DNA of 11,863 nucleotides, taken from positions 1-11,863 of the forward strand of contig JBKPBQ010000619.1 in assembly GCA_046726955.1 (NCBI GenBank), given 5' to 3'. The translations under genes were made by a program, and so were the position numbers. How positions within the stretch are numbered: position 1 is the first letter of the stretch; the number at the start of each line of letters is the position of its first letter. Positions 1 through 6,339 of this stretch are shown piece by piece. Origin of the DNA: CAVPGH01 sp046726955. GTDB lineage: Bacteria; Acidobacteriota; Vicinamibacteria; Fen-336. The notes under the pieces were generated by a model. It saw nothing but the letters and a program-made list of their open reading frames with translations, did no database searches and had not been told where the DNA came from.

Positions 1-181
1 GGCCGTACGAGTCGAGGAAACACCAGGCGCCCACGAGCCGTCGCTGGCTGCGAGGCAGGAGACGGCGGATCGGCAGACCGCCGACGTCGGTCAGGCGGCC
101 GGGAATGGCCTCAAGGACCGGCATCAGCGTCGGCTCGCTCACGCAGGCGGTGGCTCCGGCCGTCGCGGTGAGGTTGCTCAT
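1..181 (-). CDS. Pirin family protein, N-terminal part (cut by window edge)
   Basis: This gene runs leftward off the window, leaving the first 60 residues. They include VGGLPIRRLLP at about 34-44 and RRLVGAWCFLDSYG at about 47-60. This matches the opening beta-strands of the pirin/YhaK cupin family, where the usual text is close to RRxLPxxxRRxVGAWCFxDHYGP. Pirins are iron-binding bicupins; some have quercetinase activity and others act as redox-responsive regulators, but their role in most bacteria is unknown. The metal-binding histidine motif lies beyond the edge, so function cannot be judged. The ATG at 181 is chosen because the family homology begins soon after it. It has no Shine-Dalgarno sequence, but a GATAAT box sits 8 bases before it, which fits a leaderless message. 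The alternative ATG at 124 has no ribosome site either. The next gene starts 18 bp away on the other strand. Family assignment is fairly secure; the role is not. Confidence 0.8.
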   Translation of the reverse strand, partial: MSNLTATAGATACVSEPTLMPVLEAIPGRLTDVGGLPIRRLLPRSQRRLVGAWCFLDSYG

Positions 182-189
182 GGAAGAGA

Positions 190-195
190 ATTATC
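190..195 (-). promoter_or_regulatory. Candidate -10 box for a leaderless pirin transcript
   Basis: On the minus strand the hexamer is GATAAT, five of six matches to TATAAT. It is followed by 8 bases and then the pirin ATG at 181. Normal -10 to start-site spacing would put the transcript start at or within two bases of the ATG, giving a leaderless mRNA. This agrees with the absence of a ribosome binding site. I see no good -35 element about 17 bases upstream, which would lie inside the opposing gene, so the call is tentative. Confidence 0.33.
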
Positions 196-199
196 GCGC

Positions 200-1309
200 A
201 TGACGCCCGAGACCCTGACCCTCCGTCAGATCAACCGCGCGACGCTCGCCCGCCAGATGCTGCTCGAGCGCCATCGCCTTCCGGCCGAGAAGGCGATGGA
301 GCGGCTCGTCGCGATGCAGGCGCAGTTTCCCCGCCCCCCGTTCGTGGGCCTGTGGAGCCGCCTCGAGGGCTTCGAGCGGGCGGAGCTCGCGGGCCTGCTG
401 TCTCGGCGGAGGGTGGTACGGGCGACGTTTCTGCGGGGGACGTTGCATTACGTGACGACCAAGGACTTCCTGGCGCTGCGGCCGCTCCTGCAGCCCGGAC
501 TGGATGCGGGCCTGAAAGCCATCCTGCGTGACCGCTGGGATCGGCTCGACATGAACGAGCTCACGGCAGCCGCGCGGAAGATACTCGCGAAGACGCCGCG
601 GACCTTCGATGACATTCGCGCCGCCTTCGCGAGCGGCGGCGCGAAGACCGACGTTCGCGCCATGGCCTACTCGGTGCGTCTAACGCTTCCCCTGGTCCAG
701 GTCCCCGTGGGAAGCGAGGCGCCCTGGTCCTTCCCCGCCAACTGCTCGTTCGCCCTCGCCGACGAATGGCTCGGCCGCCCGCTGCCTCGTCCGAAGGACG
801 ATCGGCCCGACGCTCTCGTCCTGCGCTACTTGGCCGGCTACGGGCCGTCGAGTGTCGCCGACGCGCAGGCCTGGTCGGGCCTGCCGAAGCTGGGCGACAC
901 CTTCGAGAGGCTGCGAAAGCGCCTGCGCGTCTTCCGTGGCGAGAAGGGCCGCGAGCTCTTCGACCTCCCCGACGCGCCCCGCCCGAAGGCGGACGTCCCC
1001 GCCCCCGTGCGCTTCGTTCCCGACTACGACAACCTGATCGCAACCCGTGCCGACGAGCGGTTCGTCGCGAAGAAGGATCGGCCGCGCGTCTTCCTCTCGG
1101 CGCTGCGCATCGCGGCCACGGTCCTCGTGGACGGCTTCGTGGTCGCCACGTGGAAGATCGAGCGGAAGAAGACGACGGCCACGCTCGTCGTCGCGCCGTT
1201 CGCGCCGTTGTCGGCGAATGCGCGGAAGGAAGTGGCGGCGGAGGGCGAGGCCCTCCTCCGCTTCGCCGAGCCCGACGCCGCGAGCGGCGAGGTCCGGATC
1301 GGCCTCTGA
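200..1309 (+). CDS. Winged-helix DNA glycosylase family protein (AlkZ/YcaQ-type, HTH_42)
   Basis: The 369-residue product matches the winged-helix DNA-binding family PF06224 (formerly DUF1006), which contains Streptomyces AlkZ and E. coli YcaQ (AlkX). These glycosylases remove alkylated bases and unhook interstrand crosslinks. Seen here: an N-terminal LTLRQINRATLARQ helix, the segment LVAMQAQFPRPPFVGLWSRL at 36-55, RGTLHYV at about 79-85, RYLAGYGPSSVADAQAWSGL in the middle, and VPDYDNLIATRAD and VLVDGFVVATWKIE near the C-terminus, all in family order. Gln40 and Gln42 form the Q-x-Q pair that is catalytic in AlkZ; E. coli YcaQ has Q-x-D at this place. The pair and the normal length suggest an active AlkZ-like enzyme. 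GGAAGAG at 182-188, 11 bases before the ATG, is the likely ribosome site. No biosynthetic cluster is visible nearby, so general alkylation or crosslink repair is likelier than self-resistance, although the substrate is not known. Confidence 0.87.
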   Translation: MTPETLTLRQINRATLARQMLLERHRLPAEKAMERLVAMQAQFPRPPFVGLWSRLEGFERAELAGLLSRRRVVRATFLRGTLHYVTTKDFLALRPLLQPGLDAGLKAILRDRWDRLDMNELTAAARKILAKTPRTFDDIRAAFASGGAKTDVRAMAYSVRLTLPLVQVPVGSEAPWSFPANCSFALADEWLGRPLPRPKDDRPDALVLRYLAGYGPSSVADAQAWSGLPKLGDTFERLRKRLRVFRGEKGRELFDLPDAPRPKADVPAPVRFVPDYDNLIATRADERFVAKKDRPRVFLSALRIAATVLVDGFVVATWKIERKKTTATLVVAPFAPLSANARKEVAAEGEALLRFAEPDAASGEVRIGL

Positions 1310-1439
1310 GGTCGGACGAGGAACATACCCCATCGACGCGGACGCGATCCCGTCGTACCTTCTACTCATCCATCGCTGCCTACGGCCGCTCGCGGGGGGA
1401 CGGGAGGCGCCTCGTGCCCAGCACACGGAGCCAGGACCC

Positions 1440-1751
1440 ATGGGCGATGCCCAGAAGCGCGGCGCCAAGCGGATTGAGTACCGGTCGGAGGTGGAGTGCT
1501 CCAGCACCGGCAACAGCCCCCTCGACCCTCGGATCAGCGACCTGAGCGTGACCGGCGCCTTCATCGACTCGATGAACGGGCTCCCCGAGGGCTCCCGGAT
1601 GCTCCTCCGATTCCCCCTGCCTAGCGGCGAGACCGTGACCGTGCAAGTCGAGGTCGTCCACTCGATGCCGCACTTCGGCATGGGCGTGCGCTTCCTCGAC
1701 CTCGGCGAGGATTCCCGGCACGCCATCCAGGCGCTCGTAGACGCCAACTGA
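1440..1751 (+). CDS. Stand-alone PilZ domain protein (c-di-GMP receptor)
   Basis: This is a 103-residue single-domain PilZ protein (PF07238). Both nucleotide-binding motifs are intact: RxxxR as R7-GAK-R11, and (D/N)xSxxG as D34-LSVTG39. The rest follows the six-stranded barrel: GLPEGSRMLLRFPLPSG, then TVTVQVEVVHS and the closing GMGVRFLDL, as in the short PilZ proteins of Myxococcota and Acidobacteriota. Such proteins bind cyclic di-GMP in the cytoplasm and act on motility, exopolysaccharide or secretion partners; the partner here is unknown. The ATG at 1440 is chosen because it puts the RxxxR motif at the N-terminus as usual, with GGAG at 1427-1430 and AGGA at 1433-1436 as possible ribosome sites. 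The frame stays open upstream but gives no domain homology. The GH3 gene follows 48 bp downstream on the same strand, so co-transcription is possible. Confidence 0.88.
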   Translation: MGDAQKRGAKRIEYRSEVECSSTGNSPLDPRISDLSVTGAFIDSMNGLPEGSRMLLRFPLPSGETVTVQVEVVHSMPHFGMGVRFLDLGEDSRHAIQALVDAN

Positions 1752-1774
1752 GCCGCGGTTAGAATCCTCGCGGC
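1752..1774. repeat. Inverted repeat around a TAGAAT box before the GH3 gene
   Basis: GCCGCG at 1752-1757 and CGCGGC at 1769-1774 are perfect inverted arms around an 11-base centre containing TAGAAT (1760-1765). It lies directly after the PilZ stop codon and 25 bp before the GH3 start. It could be a weak hairpin ending PilZ transcription (there is no T-run), an operator, or chance in GC-rich DNA. TAGAAT matches the -10 consensus at five of six positions, but I find no convincing -35, which would fall inside the end of the PilZ gene. Confidence 0.3.
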
Positions 1775-1786
1775 CGCCGCACTTCC

Positions 1787-1792
1787 AGGGAG
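1787..1792 (+). promoter_or_regulatory. Ribosome binding site of the GH3 gene
   Basis: AGGGAG lies 7 bases before the ATG at 1800. This good Shine-Dalgarno match fixes the start at the methionine that opens the signal peptide. Confidence 0.6.
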
Positions 1793-1799
1793 CGCAGGA

Positions 1800-4079
1800 A
1801 TGCATCGATCGATCTGCCGGGCCGTCGTCGTCCTCGCCGTTTCGACGCTCGTCCCGGCCGCGCTCCCCGCCGCGGGGCTCGTGAACCCCGAGACGGAGAA
1901 GAAGATCGACGCGCTCCTGGCGCAGATGACGCTCGAGGAGAAGGCGGGCCAGCTCAACCAGTACGCGAGCGGCCTGGACCTGACGGGACCCGCGCCCTCC
2001 ACGGGCACGAACAAGGAGCGGTACGACCAGATCAAGAGCGGCCTCATCGGCTCCATGCTCAACGTCCTGGGTGCTTCGGCCACGCGCAAGGCGCAGCAGC
2101 TCGCGGTCGAGAACAGCCGGCTCAAGATCCCGCTGCTCTTCGGCTACGACGTCATCCACGGATATCGCACGATGTTCCCGCTTCCCCTCGCGGAGGCCGC
2201 GAGCTTCGACCTCGCCGCCATCGAGCAGTCCGCGCGCATCGCCGCCCGGGAAGCGGCGGCGGCGGGCCAGCACTGGATCTTCGCTCCCATGGTGGACATC
2301 GCCCGCGACGCGCGGTGGGGACGCATCGTGGAGGGAGCGGGAGAGGACCCGTACCTGGGCGCGCGCGTCGCCGTGGCCCGAGTGCGGGGCTTCCAGGGCC
2401 AGGACCTCGCCGCGGTGGACACGGTCGCCGCCTGCGCGAAGCACTACGCCGCCTACGGCTTTGCGGAAGGCGGCCGCGACTACAACACGGTGGAGATCTC
2501 CGAGAACACGCTCCAGAACGTCGTGCTCCCCCCCTTCCGGGCCGCCGTCGAGGCCGGAGTGGCCACGGTCATGAACTCGTTCAACGAGATCGGGGGCATC
2601 CCCGCCACCGGCAGCTCGTACCTGCAGCGGGAGGTGCTAAAGGGAGCGTGGGGCTTCCAGGGCTTCGTCGTCTCGGACTGGGGCTCGATCGGCGAGATGG
2701 TGGCCCACGGGTTCGTGCCCGACCTCGAGGGCGCGGCCCGCGCCGCGATCGTCGCCGGCAGCGACATGGACATGGAGTCGCGCGCCTACGTGTCGCACCT
2801 CGCCGCGCTCGTGCGCGCCGGCACGGTGGACGAGAAGCTCGTGGACGATGCCGTGCGTCGCGTCCTGCGCGTGAAGTTCCGGCTCGGGCTCTTCGACGAC
2901 CCCTATCGTCACTCCGACGCGGAGCGCGAGCGGAAGACCCTCCTCGCCCCGGAGCACCTCGCCGCCGCGCGCGACGTGGCGCGCAAGTCGATCGTCCTCC
3001 TCAAGAACGACGGCAGCCTCCTGCCCCTCGACAAGGCCACGAAGACGATCGCGGTCATCGGCCCTCTCGCCGCGGACAAGGACGCGCCGCTCGGCACGTG
3101 GCGCGCCCAGGCCGTGGCGAACTCCGCGGTCTCGCTGCTCGAGGGCATCAAGGCCGCGGCCCCCCAGGCCAGAGTCGTGCACGCCGAAGGGGCGAAGCTC
3201 GCGACGGGCGCGCGCGCGTTCGCCGAGGAGCTGACCTTCAATACGTCCGACCGCTCGGGCTTCCCCGCCGCGGTCGAAGCCGCGCGCGGGGCGGACGCGG
3301 TCGTGGTGGCGGTCGGGGAGGAAGCCTTCCAGACCGGCGAGGGGCGGAGCCAGGCGGACATCCGCCTCAAGGGCGTGCAGGAGGACCTCGTGCGCGCGGT
3401 CTCGGACGTGAACAAGAAGGTCGTGGTCGTTCTCATGAACGGCCGTCCGCTCGTCCTCGGCGACGCCGTGCTCGCCGCGCCCGCGATCGTGGAAGCGTGG
3501 CACCTGGGGTCGGAGGCCGGCAACGCGATCGCAGACGTGCTCTTCGGCGACTACAACCCGTCGGGAAAGCTGCCGGTTTCCTTCCCGAGGAGCGTCGGTC
3601 AGCTTCCCCTCTACTACAACCACAAGAGCACGGGCCGGGGGAAGCCGTCGCCCCAGGTCTTCTGGTCGCACTACACGGACTCCTCCAACGAGCCGCTCTA
3701 TCCGTTCGGGTACGGCCTCAGCTACACGACGTTCTCCTACTCCGACGTCCACGTCTCGCCGCACGAGGTCGACCGCGACGGGCGCTTCCGGGTGTCGGTC
3801 ACCGTCACCAACACGGGCACGCGCGCGGGCACCGAGATCGCGCAGCTCTACGTCCGCGACCTGGTGGGGAGCGTGACCCGCCCCGTCCGCGAGCTCCGGG
3901 CCTTCGAGAAGGTCGATCTCGCTCCCGGCCAGTGGCGAGAGCTCACGCTCTCGATGCGGGCGGCGGACCTCGCCTGCTACACCGCGCAGCGCAAGTGGGA
4001 GGTCGAGCCGGGCGCGTTCAAGATCTACGTGGGCGGCAACTCGCGCGACGTGAAGGAGGCGGACCTCACCGTGCGCTGA
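1800..4079 (+). CDS. bglX: Exported glycoside hydrolase family 3 beta-glucosidase (BglX-like)
   Basis: The 759-residue product has the length and three-part architecture of periplasmic BglX. Residues 1-25 are a Sec signal peptide (MHRS, a hydrophobic stretch, then ALPAA). The GH3 N-terminal barrel follows with MTLEEKAGQL at 43-52, FGYDVIHG at 114-121, FAPMVDIARDARWGR near 161-175, ACAKHYAAYG with K214-H215, and GFQGFVVSDWGS, where D293 is the expected nucleophile. In the GH3 C-terminal alpha/beta sandwich (about 395-600), E514 in QTGEGRS is the likely acid/base. The fibronectin-like domain begins around YPFGYGLSYTTF (634-645). These enzymes release glucose or xylose from the non-reducing ends of beta-linked oligosaccharides. 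All core residues are present, so it should be active; the linkage preference cannot be read from sequence. No other glycan-degradation gene is adjacent. The PilZ gene lies upstream on the same strand, and the next gene downstream is convergent. Confidence 0.95.
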   Translation: MHRSICRAVVVLAVSTLVPAALPAAGLVNPETEKKIDALLAQMTLEEKAGQLNQYASGLDLTGPAPSTGTNKERYDQIKSGLIGSMLNVLGASATRKAQQLAVENSRLKIPLLFGYDVIHGYRTMFPLPLAEAASFDLAAIEQSARIAAREAAAAGQHWIFAPMVDIARDARWGRIVEGAGEDPYLGARVAVARVRGFQGQDLAAVDTVAACAKHYAAYGFAEGGRDYNTVEISENTLQNVVLPPFRAAVEAGVATVMNSFNEIGGIPATGSSYLQREVLKGAWGFQGFVVSDWGSIGEMVAHGFVPDLEGAARAAIVAGSDMDMESRAYVSHLAALVRAGTVDEKLVDDAVRRVLRVKFRLGLFDDPYRHSDAERERKTLLAPEHLAAARDVARKSIVLLKNDGSLLPLDKATKTIAVIGPLAADKDAPLGTWRAQAVANSAVSLLEGIKAAAPQARVVHAEGAKLATGARAFAEELTFNTSDRSGFPAAVEAARGADAVVVAVGEEAFQTGEGRSQADIRLKGVQEDLVRAVSDVNKKVVVVLMNGRPLVLGDAVLAAPAIVEAWHLGSEAGNAIADVLFGDYNPSGKLPVSFPRSVGQLPLYYNHKSTGRGKPSPQVFWSHYTDSSNEPLYPFGYGLSYTTFSYSDVHVSPHEVDRDGRFRVSVTVTNTGTRAGTEIAQLYVRDLVGSVTRPVRELRAFEKVDLAPGQWRELTLSMRAADLACYTAQRKWEVEPGAFKIYVGGNSRDVKEADLTVR

Positions 4080-4102
4080 GCGCGCGAGCGAGTGCCGCGC
4101 GC
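4080..4102. terminator. GC hairpin between convergent genes, possible terminator
   Basis: GCGCGCG at 4080-4086 pairs perfectly with CGCGCGC at 4096-4102 around a 9-base loop, directly after the GH3 stop codon. The convergent gene ends at 4125, so one hairpin could serve both strands. There is no T-tract on either side, so it is not a classical intrinsic terminator. The alternating GC arms could also arise by chance at this base composition. Confidence 0.35.
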
Positions 4103-4124
4103 CCCTGCCGGCACACGACTTCAG

Positions 4125-4715
4125 CTACGACAGATCGAGCGCGGCGAACAGCTCCGGGTCCAGGTCGCCTACGCGCACGTTGAAGAGCCTCTGGGTCTCC
4201 TCCTTCGCGGGCTCCTTTCGCCGGACGAGGAGCGGCGGCTGGTCGATCCGCAAGGCCGTCCAGACGTCGACGACCGAGGACGCGGTCGTCGTGCGGAATC
4301 CCCTCGCCGGAAGGCCTTCGATCTCGCCGAAGCCGAGGTCCTCGGTGCGCTGCCCGAGCAGGACGCCGGACCCGGCCGCCTGCGAGCCTCCGACCGCGGG
4401 CAGCGCGCCGAGCAGCGGCCAGTGCGTCGGCTCCAGCGGCTGCCCGGACTCGAGGTCGATCACGACGGCGTGGCGCGTCTGGCTGTCCGTGAGGAACGCG
4501 AACCGCAGAGGCGCGCCGCGGCCGGACGAGGTGGACCCCTCGAGACGGGTTCGCCCCCTCGCGTCGCGGTAGAGCCGGAAGAGATCGCGCGACTCCGTGC
4601 GAGTGCCGTCGGCGTCGATGGAGACGACACGGATCTCGTAGTCGGCGGAGAGTCCCGGAAACCTGGCTTCCATCGGGGCGAGCGGACGGGGAGCTAGCGA
4701 TCGGAGCAGAGGCAC
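4125..4715 (-). CDS. Uncharacterised protein of a family I associate with Acidobacteriota (YRDxxGRTRxE motif)
   Basis: The 196-residue product matches no enzyme family I can name. Its layout resembles uncharacterised proteins I recall from Acidobacteriota: an opening like LSADYEIRVV, an ADGT turn, the motif LYRDARGRTRLEG (about 48-60), a central segment on a dipeptide such as VIDLESGQ, then LGFGEIEGLPARGFRTTT (about 126-143) and a closing RLFNVRVGDLDPELFAAL. Relatives, as I remember them, carry a signal peptide; none is visible here. The GTG at 4715 gives a 22-bp overlap with the gene upstream, in its -1 frame. The ATG at 4673 would give 182 residues and a 20-bp gap. Neither has a good ribosome site at normal spacing, so translation probably depends on the upstream gene. 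I use the GTG with low certainty. The family resemblance comes from memory, not a search. Confidence 0.68.
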   Translation of the reverse strand: MPLLRSLAPRPLAPMEARFPGLSADYEIRVVSIDADGTRTESRDLFRLYRDARGRTRLEGSTSSGRGAPLRFAFLTDSQTRHAVVIDLESGQPLEPTHWPLLGALPAVGGSQAAGSGVLLGQRTEDLGFGEIEGLPARGFRTTTASSVVDVWTALRIDQPPLLVRRKEPAKEETQRLFNVRVGDLDPELFAALDLS

Positions 4716-6244
4716 GACGAGTAGTCGGCGCTCCCGCTCCCCACTGGGCTACAGATCGCGGGTCCCGCCAGCCTGAACCAAGGCACCTCCCAGTCGATCG
4801 ACGGCGGGCAGAACCCGTACTTGTCGAGGTGGATCTTCGGCACGCCCGGGTTGGGGACGCACGTGGCGCAGCCCGGCGTGTTCCCGTTGGGGAGGGTGTA
4901 GACGCAGCGCACGTGGCCCGAGCCGTCGGTGTCGGTGTAGCCTCCCCAGCTCCAGCAGCTCGTGGAGATTCCCGTTCCCATCCGTCTCGTGGTGCTTCCG
5001 ATCGACCACTCCTGGCTCACGTAGGGACACATCTCGAAGTGCTGCGTGTAGACGGTGTAGTCGCCGGTGTCGCCGGGATCGAACGGAATCGAGGCGAGGG
5101 CCTCGCTGTAGGACGTCGAGCGGCCCGAATAGGCCGTCGCGGATCGCCCGTGGGGGCTCGTGAGGGTGGTGACCGCGCGGAACTGATGGCCGTACGTGTT
5201 GTAGTCGCTCGACGTGACGCCCCGCCCCCAGATGTACGAGAAGTTCGTCCCGCCGTCGCTGTACCTGTAGTAGACGCCACTCATGCTCTGGCCGCCCCGG
5301 AGGCAGCAGCGCACGCAGTCCCAGGTCCCGCCGAGATTGGCGTATCCGGCCGGGCAGCTACCGGTCTGGCTGCAGTAGTTCCCTCCGAGCGCGCCGCAGG
5401 ACGGACCGCTCGGCTCGTTCGTGCGGCAGCAAGGGTTGCAGTCGTTCGTCTGGCCGAGGGAATGCCGGCCGGCGGGACAGGAGCCGGTCTGGCTGCAATA
5501 GTCGCCGCCGACCTCGCCGCACGACTGGGTCTCGAGCGACTCGGAGACCGCCGCGAAGCCCACGCCCCCGAGGCCCTCCGCCAAAGCCGCCCTCCCGGCC
5601 GGCGCCACGGTCGGACCGGGGACGATCGTGATCTGCCGCCGCACCTGATCGCGTACGTGGCTGTCGATGTTGCGCGCGGCCTCGACGCCCACTTGCGCGG
5701 CCAGCGAGCGCATGACCTGCCGCACGAGGTCGTCGTTCGCACGCTGGAGCGCGACGAGCTCGGCCGTGGCCTCCTCGGGGGGATCGGGCCACGCGCGGTC
5801 CTTGATCGCGGTCGCCCTCCGATCGAGCTCGCGGACCTTCGCGCCGAAGCCGTCGAGGACGGCCCGGAAGCTCGCGATCTCCGCCTCGCTCAATCGAAAC
5901 GACGCGAACAGCTGCGCCCGGTACCAGCCCCGGACGGACGCCGCGAGCTCCGGGGCGTCGGGGCCGGCGAGGTCCTCGGGCGCGGGGGGCGCGAGCGAGC
6001 GGAGGAAGATCCGATAGGCCACGTAGAGGGGGATCCGTTCCGGGCTCGTCGCGCCGCTGATCGCGCCTGGAACGTCGGCCGCGAGGGCATCGGTCGGCAC
6101 GGTCCCGGGTCCCATGCAGGCAACCGGCGCGAAGGCGTCGGTGTCCCGGCCTCCCACCGTCGATCCGGCCTGGGCGCCGGCAGCCGCCAGCGCACAGAAA
6201 GAAACCAGGGTACAGACAACGGCACCACCCCGTCGGCGGACCAT
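4694..6244 (-). CDS. Exported cysteine-rich protein with two tandem six-Cys modules, function unknown
   Basis: This 516-residue protein is not one I recognise. Residues 1-26 are a Sec signal peptide (MVRRR, hydrophobic core, AAAGAQA). Residues 65-205 are probably alpha-helical and contain no cysteine. Residues 242-273 and 283-314 are two tandem modules with identical spacing, C-x7-C-x5-C-x12-C-x2-CC, sharing GGxYCSQTGSCPAG, with a 41-residue period. From about 315 there is a Tyr/Ser/Thr/Gly-rich, probably beta-rich region (GVYYRYSDGGTNFSYIWGRG), and further cysteines at 406, 430, 447, 459, 462, 479, 498, 511 and 513. So many cysteines in a secreted protein imply disulfide stabilisation; binding, adhesion or enzyme inhibition are possible, but none is shown. 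The ATG at 6244 is fixed by AGGGAGG 6 bases upstream and by the signal peptide. The frame stays open further upstream, but that part is a shadow of the permease gene. The next gene downstream overlaps its end by 22 bp. Confidence 0.85.
   Translation of the reverse strand: MVRRRGGAVVCTLVSFCALAAAGAQAGSTVGGRDTDAFAPVACMGPGTVPTDALAADVPGAISGATSPERIPLYVAYRIFLRSLAPPAPEDLAGPDAPELAASVRGWYRAQLFASFRLSEAEIASFRAVLDGFGAKVRELDRRATAIKDRAWPDPPEEATAELVALQRANDDLVRQVMRSLAAQVGVEAARNIDSHVRDQVRRQITIVPGPTVAPAGRAALAEGLGGVGFAAVSESLETQSCGEVGGDYCSQTGSCPAGRHSLGQTNDCNPCCRTNEPSGPSCGALGGNYCSQTGSCPAGYANLGGTWDCVRCCLRGGQSMSGVYYRYSDGGTNFSYIWGRGVTSSDYNTYGHQFRAVTTLTSPHGRSATAYSGRSTSYSEALASIPFDPGDTGDYTVYTQHFEMCPYVSQEWSIGSTTRRMGTGISTSCWSWGGYTDTDGSGHVRCVYTLPNGNTPGCATCVPNPGVPKIHLDKYGFCPPSIDWEVPWFRLAGPAICSPVGSGSADYSSCLCSDR
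5303..5398 (-). repeat. Second copy of the six-cysteine module
   Basis: This encodes residues 283-314 of the cysteine-rich protein. Its cysteine spacing is identical to the copy at 5426-5521, and it begins 123 bp (41 codons) after it. YCSQTGSCPAG is identical in both copies, while DNA differences at synonymous positions point to an old duplication rather than a recent one. Confidence 0.8.
5426..5521 (-). repeat. First copy of the six-cysteine module
   Basis: This encodes residues 242-273 with the pattern C-x7-C-x5-C-x12-C-x2-CC. It is joined to the second copy by a short linker rich in Pro, Ser and Gly (about residues 274-282). Confidence 0.8.
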
Positions 6245-6257
6245 TCCCTGCCTCCCT
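6245..6257 (-). promoter_or_regulatory. Ribosome binding site that fixes the cysteine-rich gene start
   Basis: The minus strand reads AGGGAGG, then 6 bases, then ATG at 6244. This is the strongest Shine-Dalgarno sequence in the window. It selects this start over the open frame continuing upstream. Confidence 0.7.
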
Positions 6258-6281
6258 CTGCAGCCTCGGCGGATCGAAGGA

Positions 6282-6310
6282 AGCCTATGCGGCGAAAAGC
6301 GCAGGGTCAA
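6282..6310 (-). promoter_or_regulatory. Candidate sigma-70-type promoter for the cysteine-rich gene
   Basis: On the minus strand TTGACC (6310-6305, five of six matches to TTGACA) is separated by exactly 17 bases from TAGGCT (6287-6282, three of six matches to TATAAT). It lies in the 95-bp gap before the gene, leaving a leader of about 30 bases. The -10 is weak, but the -35, spacing and position are right. It suggests this gene and the overlapping one after it form their own transcription unit, separate from the permease pair. Confidence 0.4.
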
Positions 6311-6339
6311 CTGAAAACCCCGGAGAGCAGGACCCCGAC

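Noticed and set aside
1310..1439. Possible small gene or RNA in the 130-bp gap between the glycosylase and PilZ genes.
   Set aside because: I find no ribosome site followed by a plausible short frame, no strong hairpin and no recognisable motif; the PilZ frame runs through it without family homology.
680..2125. A 481-codon open frame on the minus strand across the glycosylase, PilZ and GH3 starts.
   Set aside because: It crosses three well-supported genes on the other strand and shows no recognisable domain.
2315..4183. A 622-codon open frame on the plus strand overlapping the GH3 gene.
   Set aside because: Its translation is Arg/Gly/Pro-rich without any domain, and it lies in another frame of a clear GH3 enzyme; it is a GC-driven shadow.
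5303..5521. The two cysteine modules as zinc fingers or a metallothionein-like metal-binding domain.
   Set aside because: The protein has a Sec signal peptide and cysteines spread over its C-terminal half, so disulfides in an oxidising compartment are likelier; no histidine-cysteine finger pattern is present.
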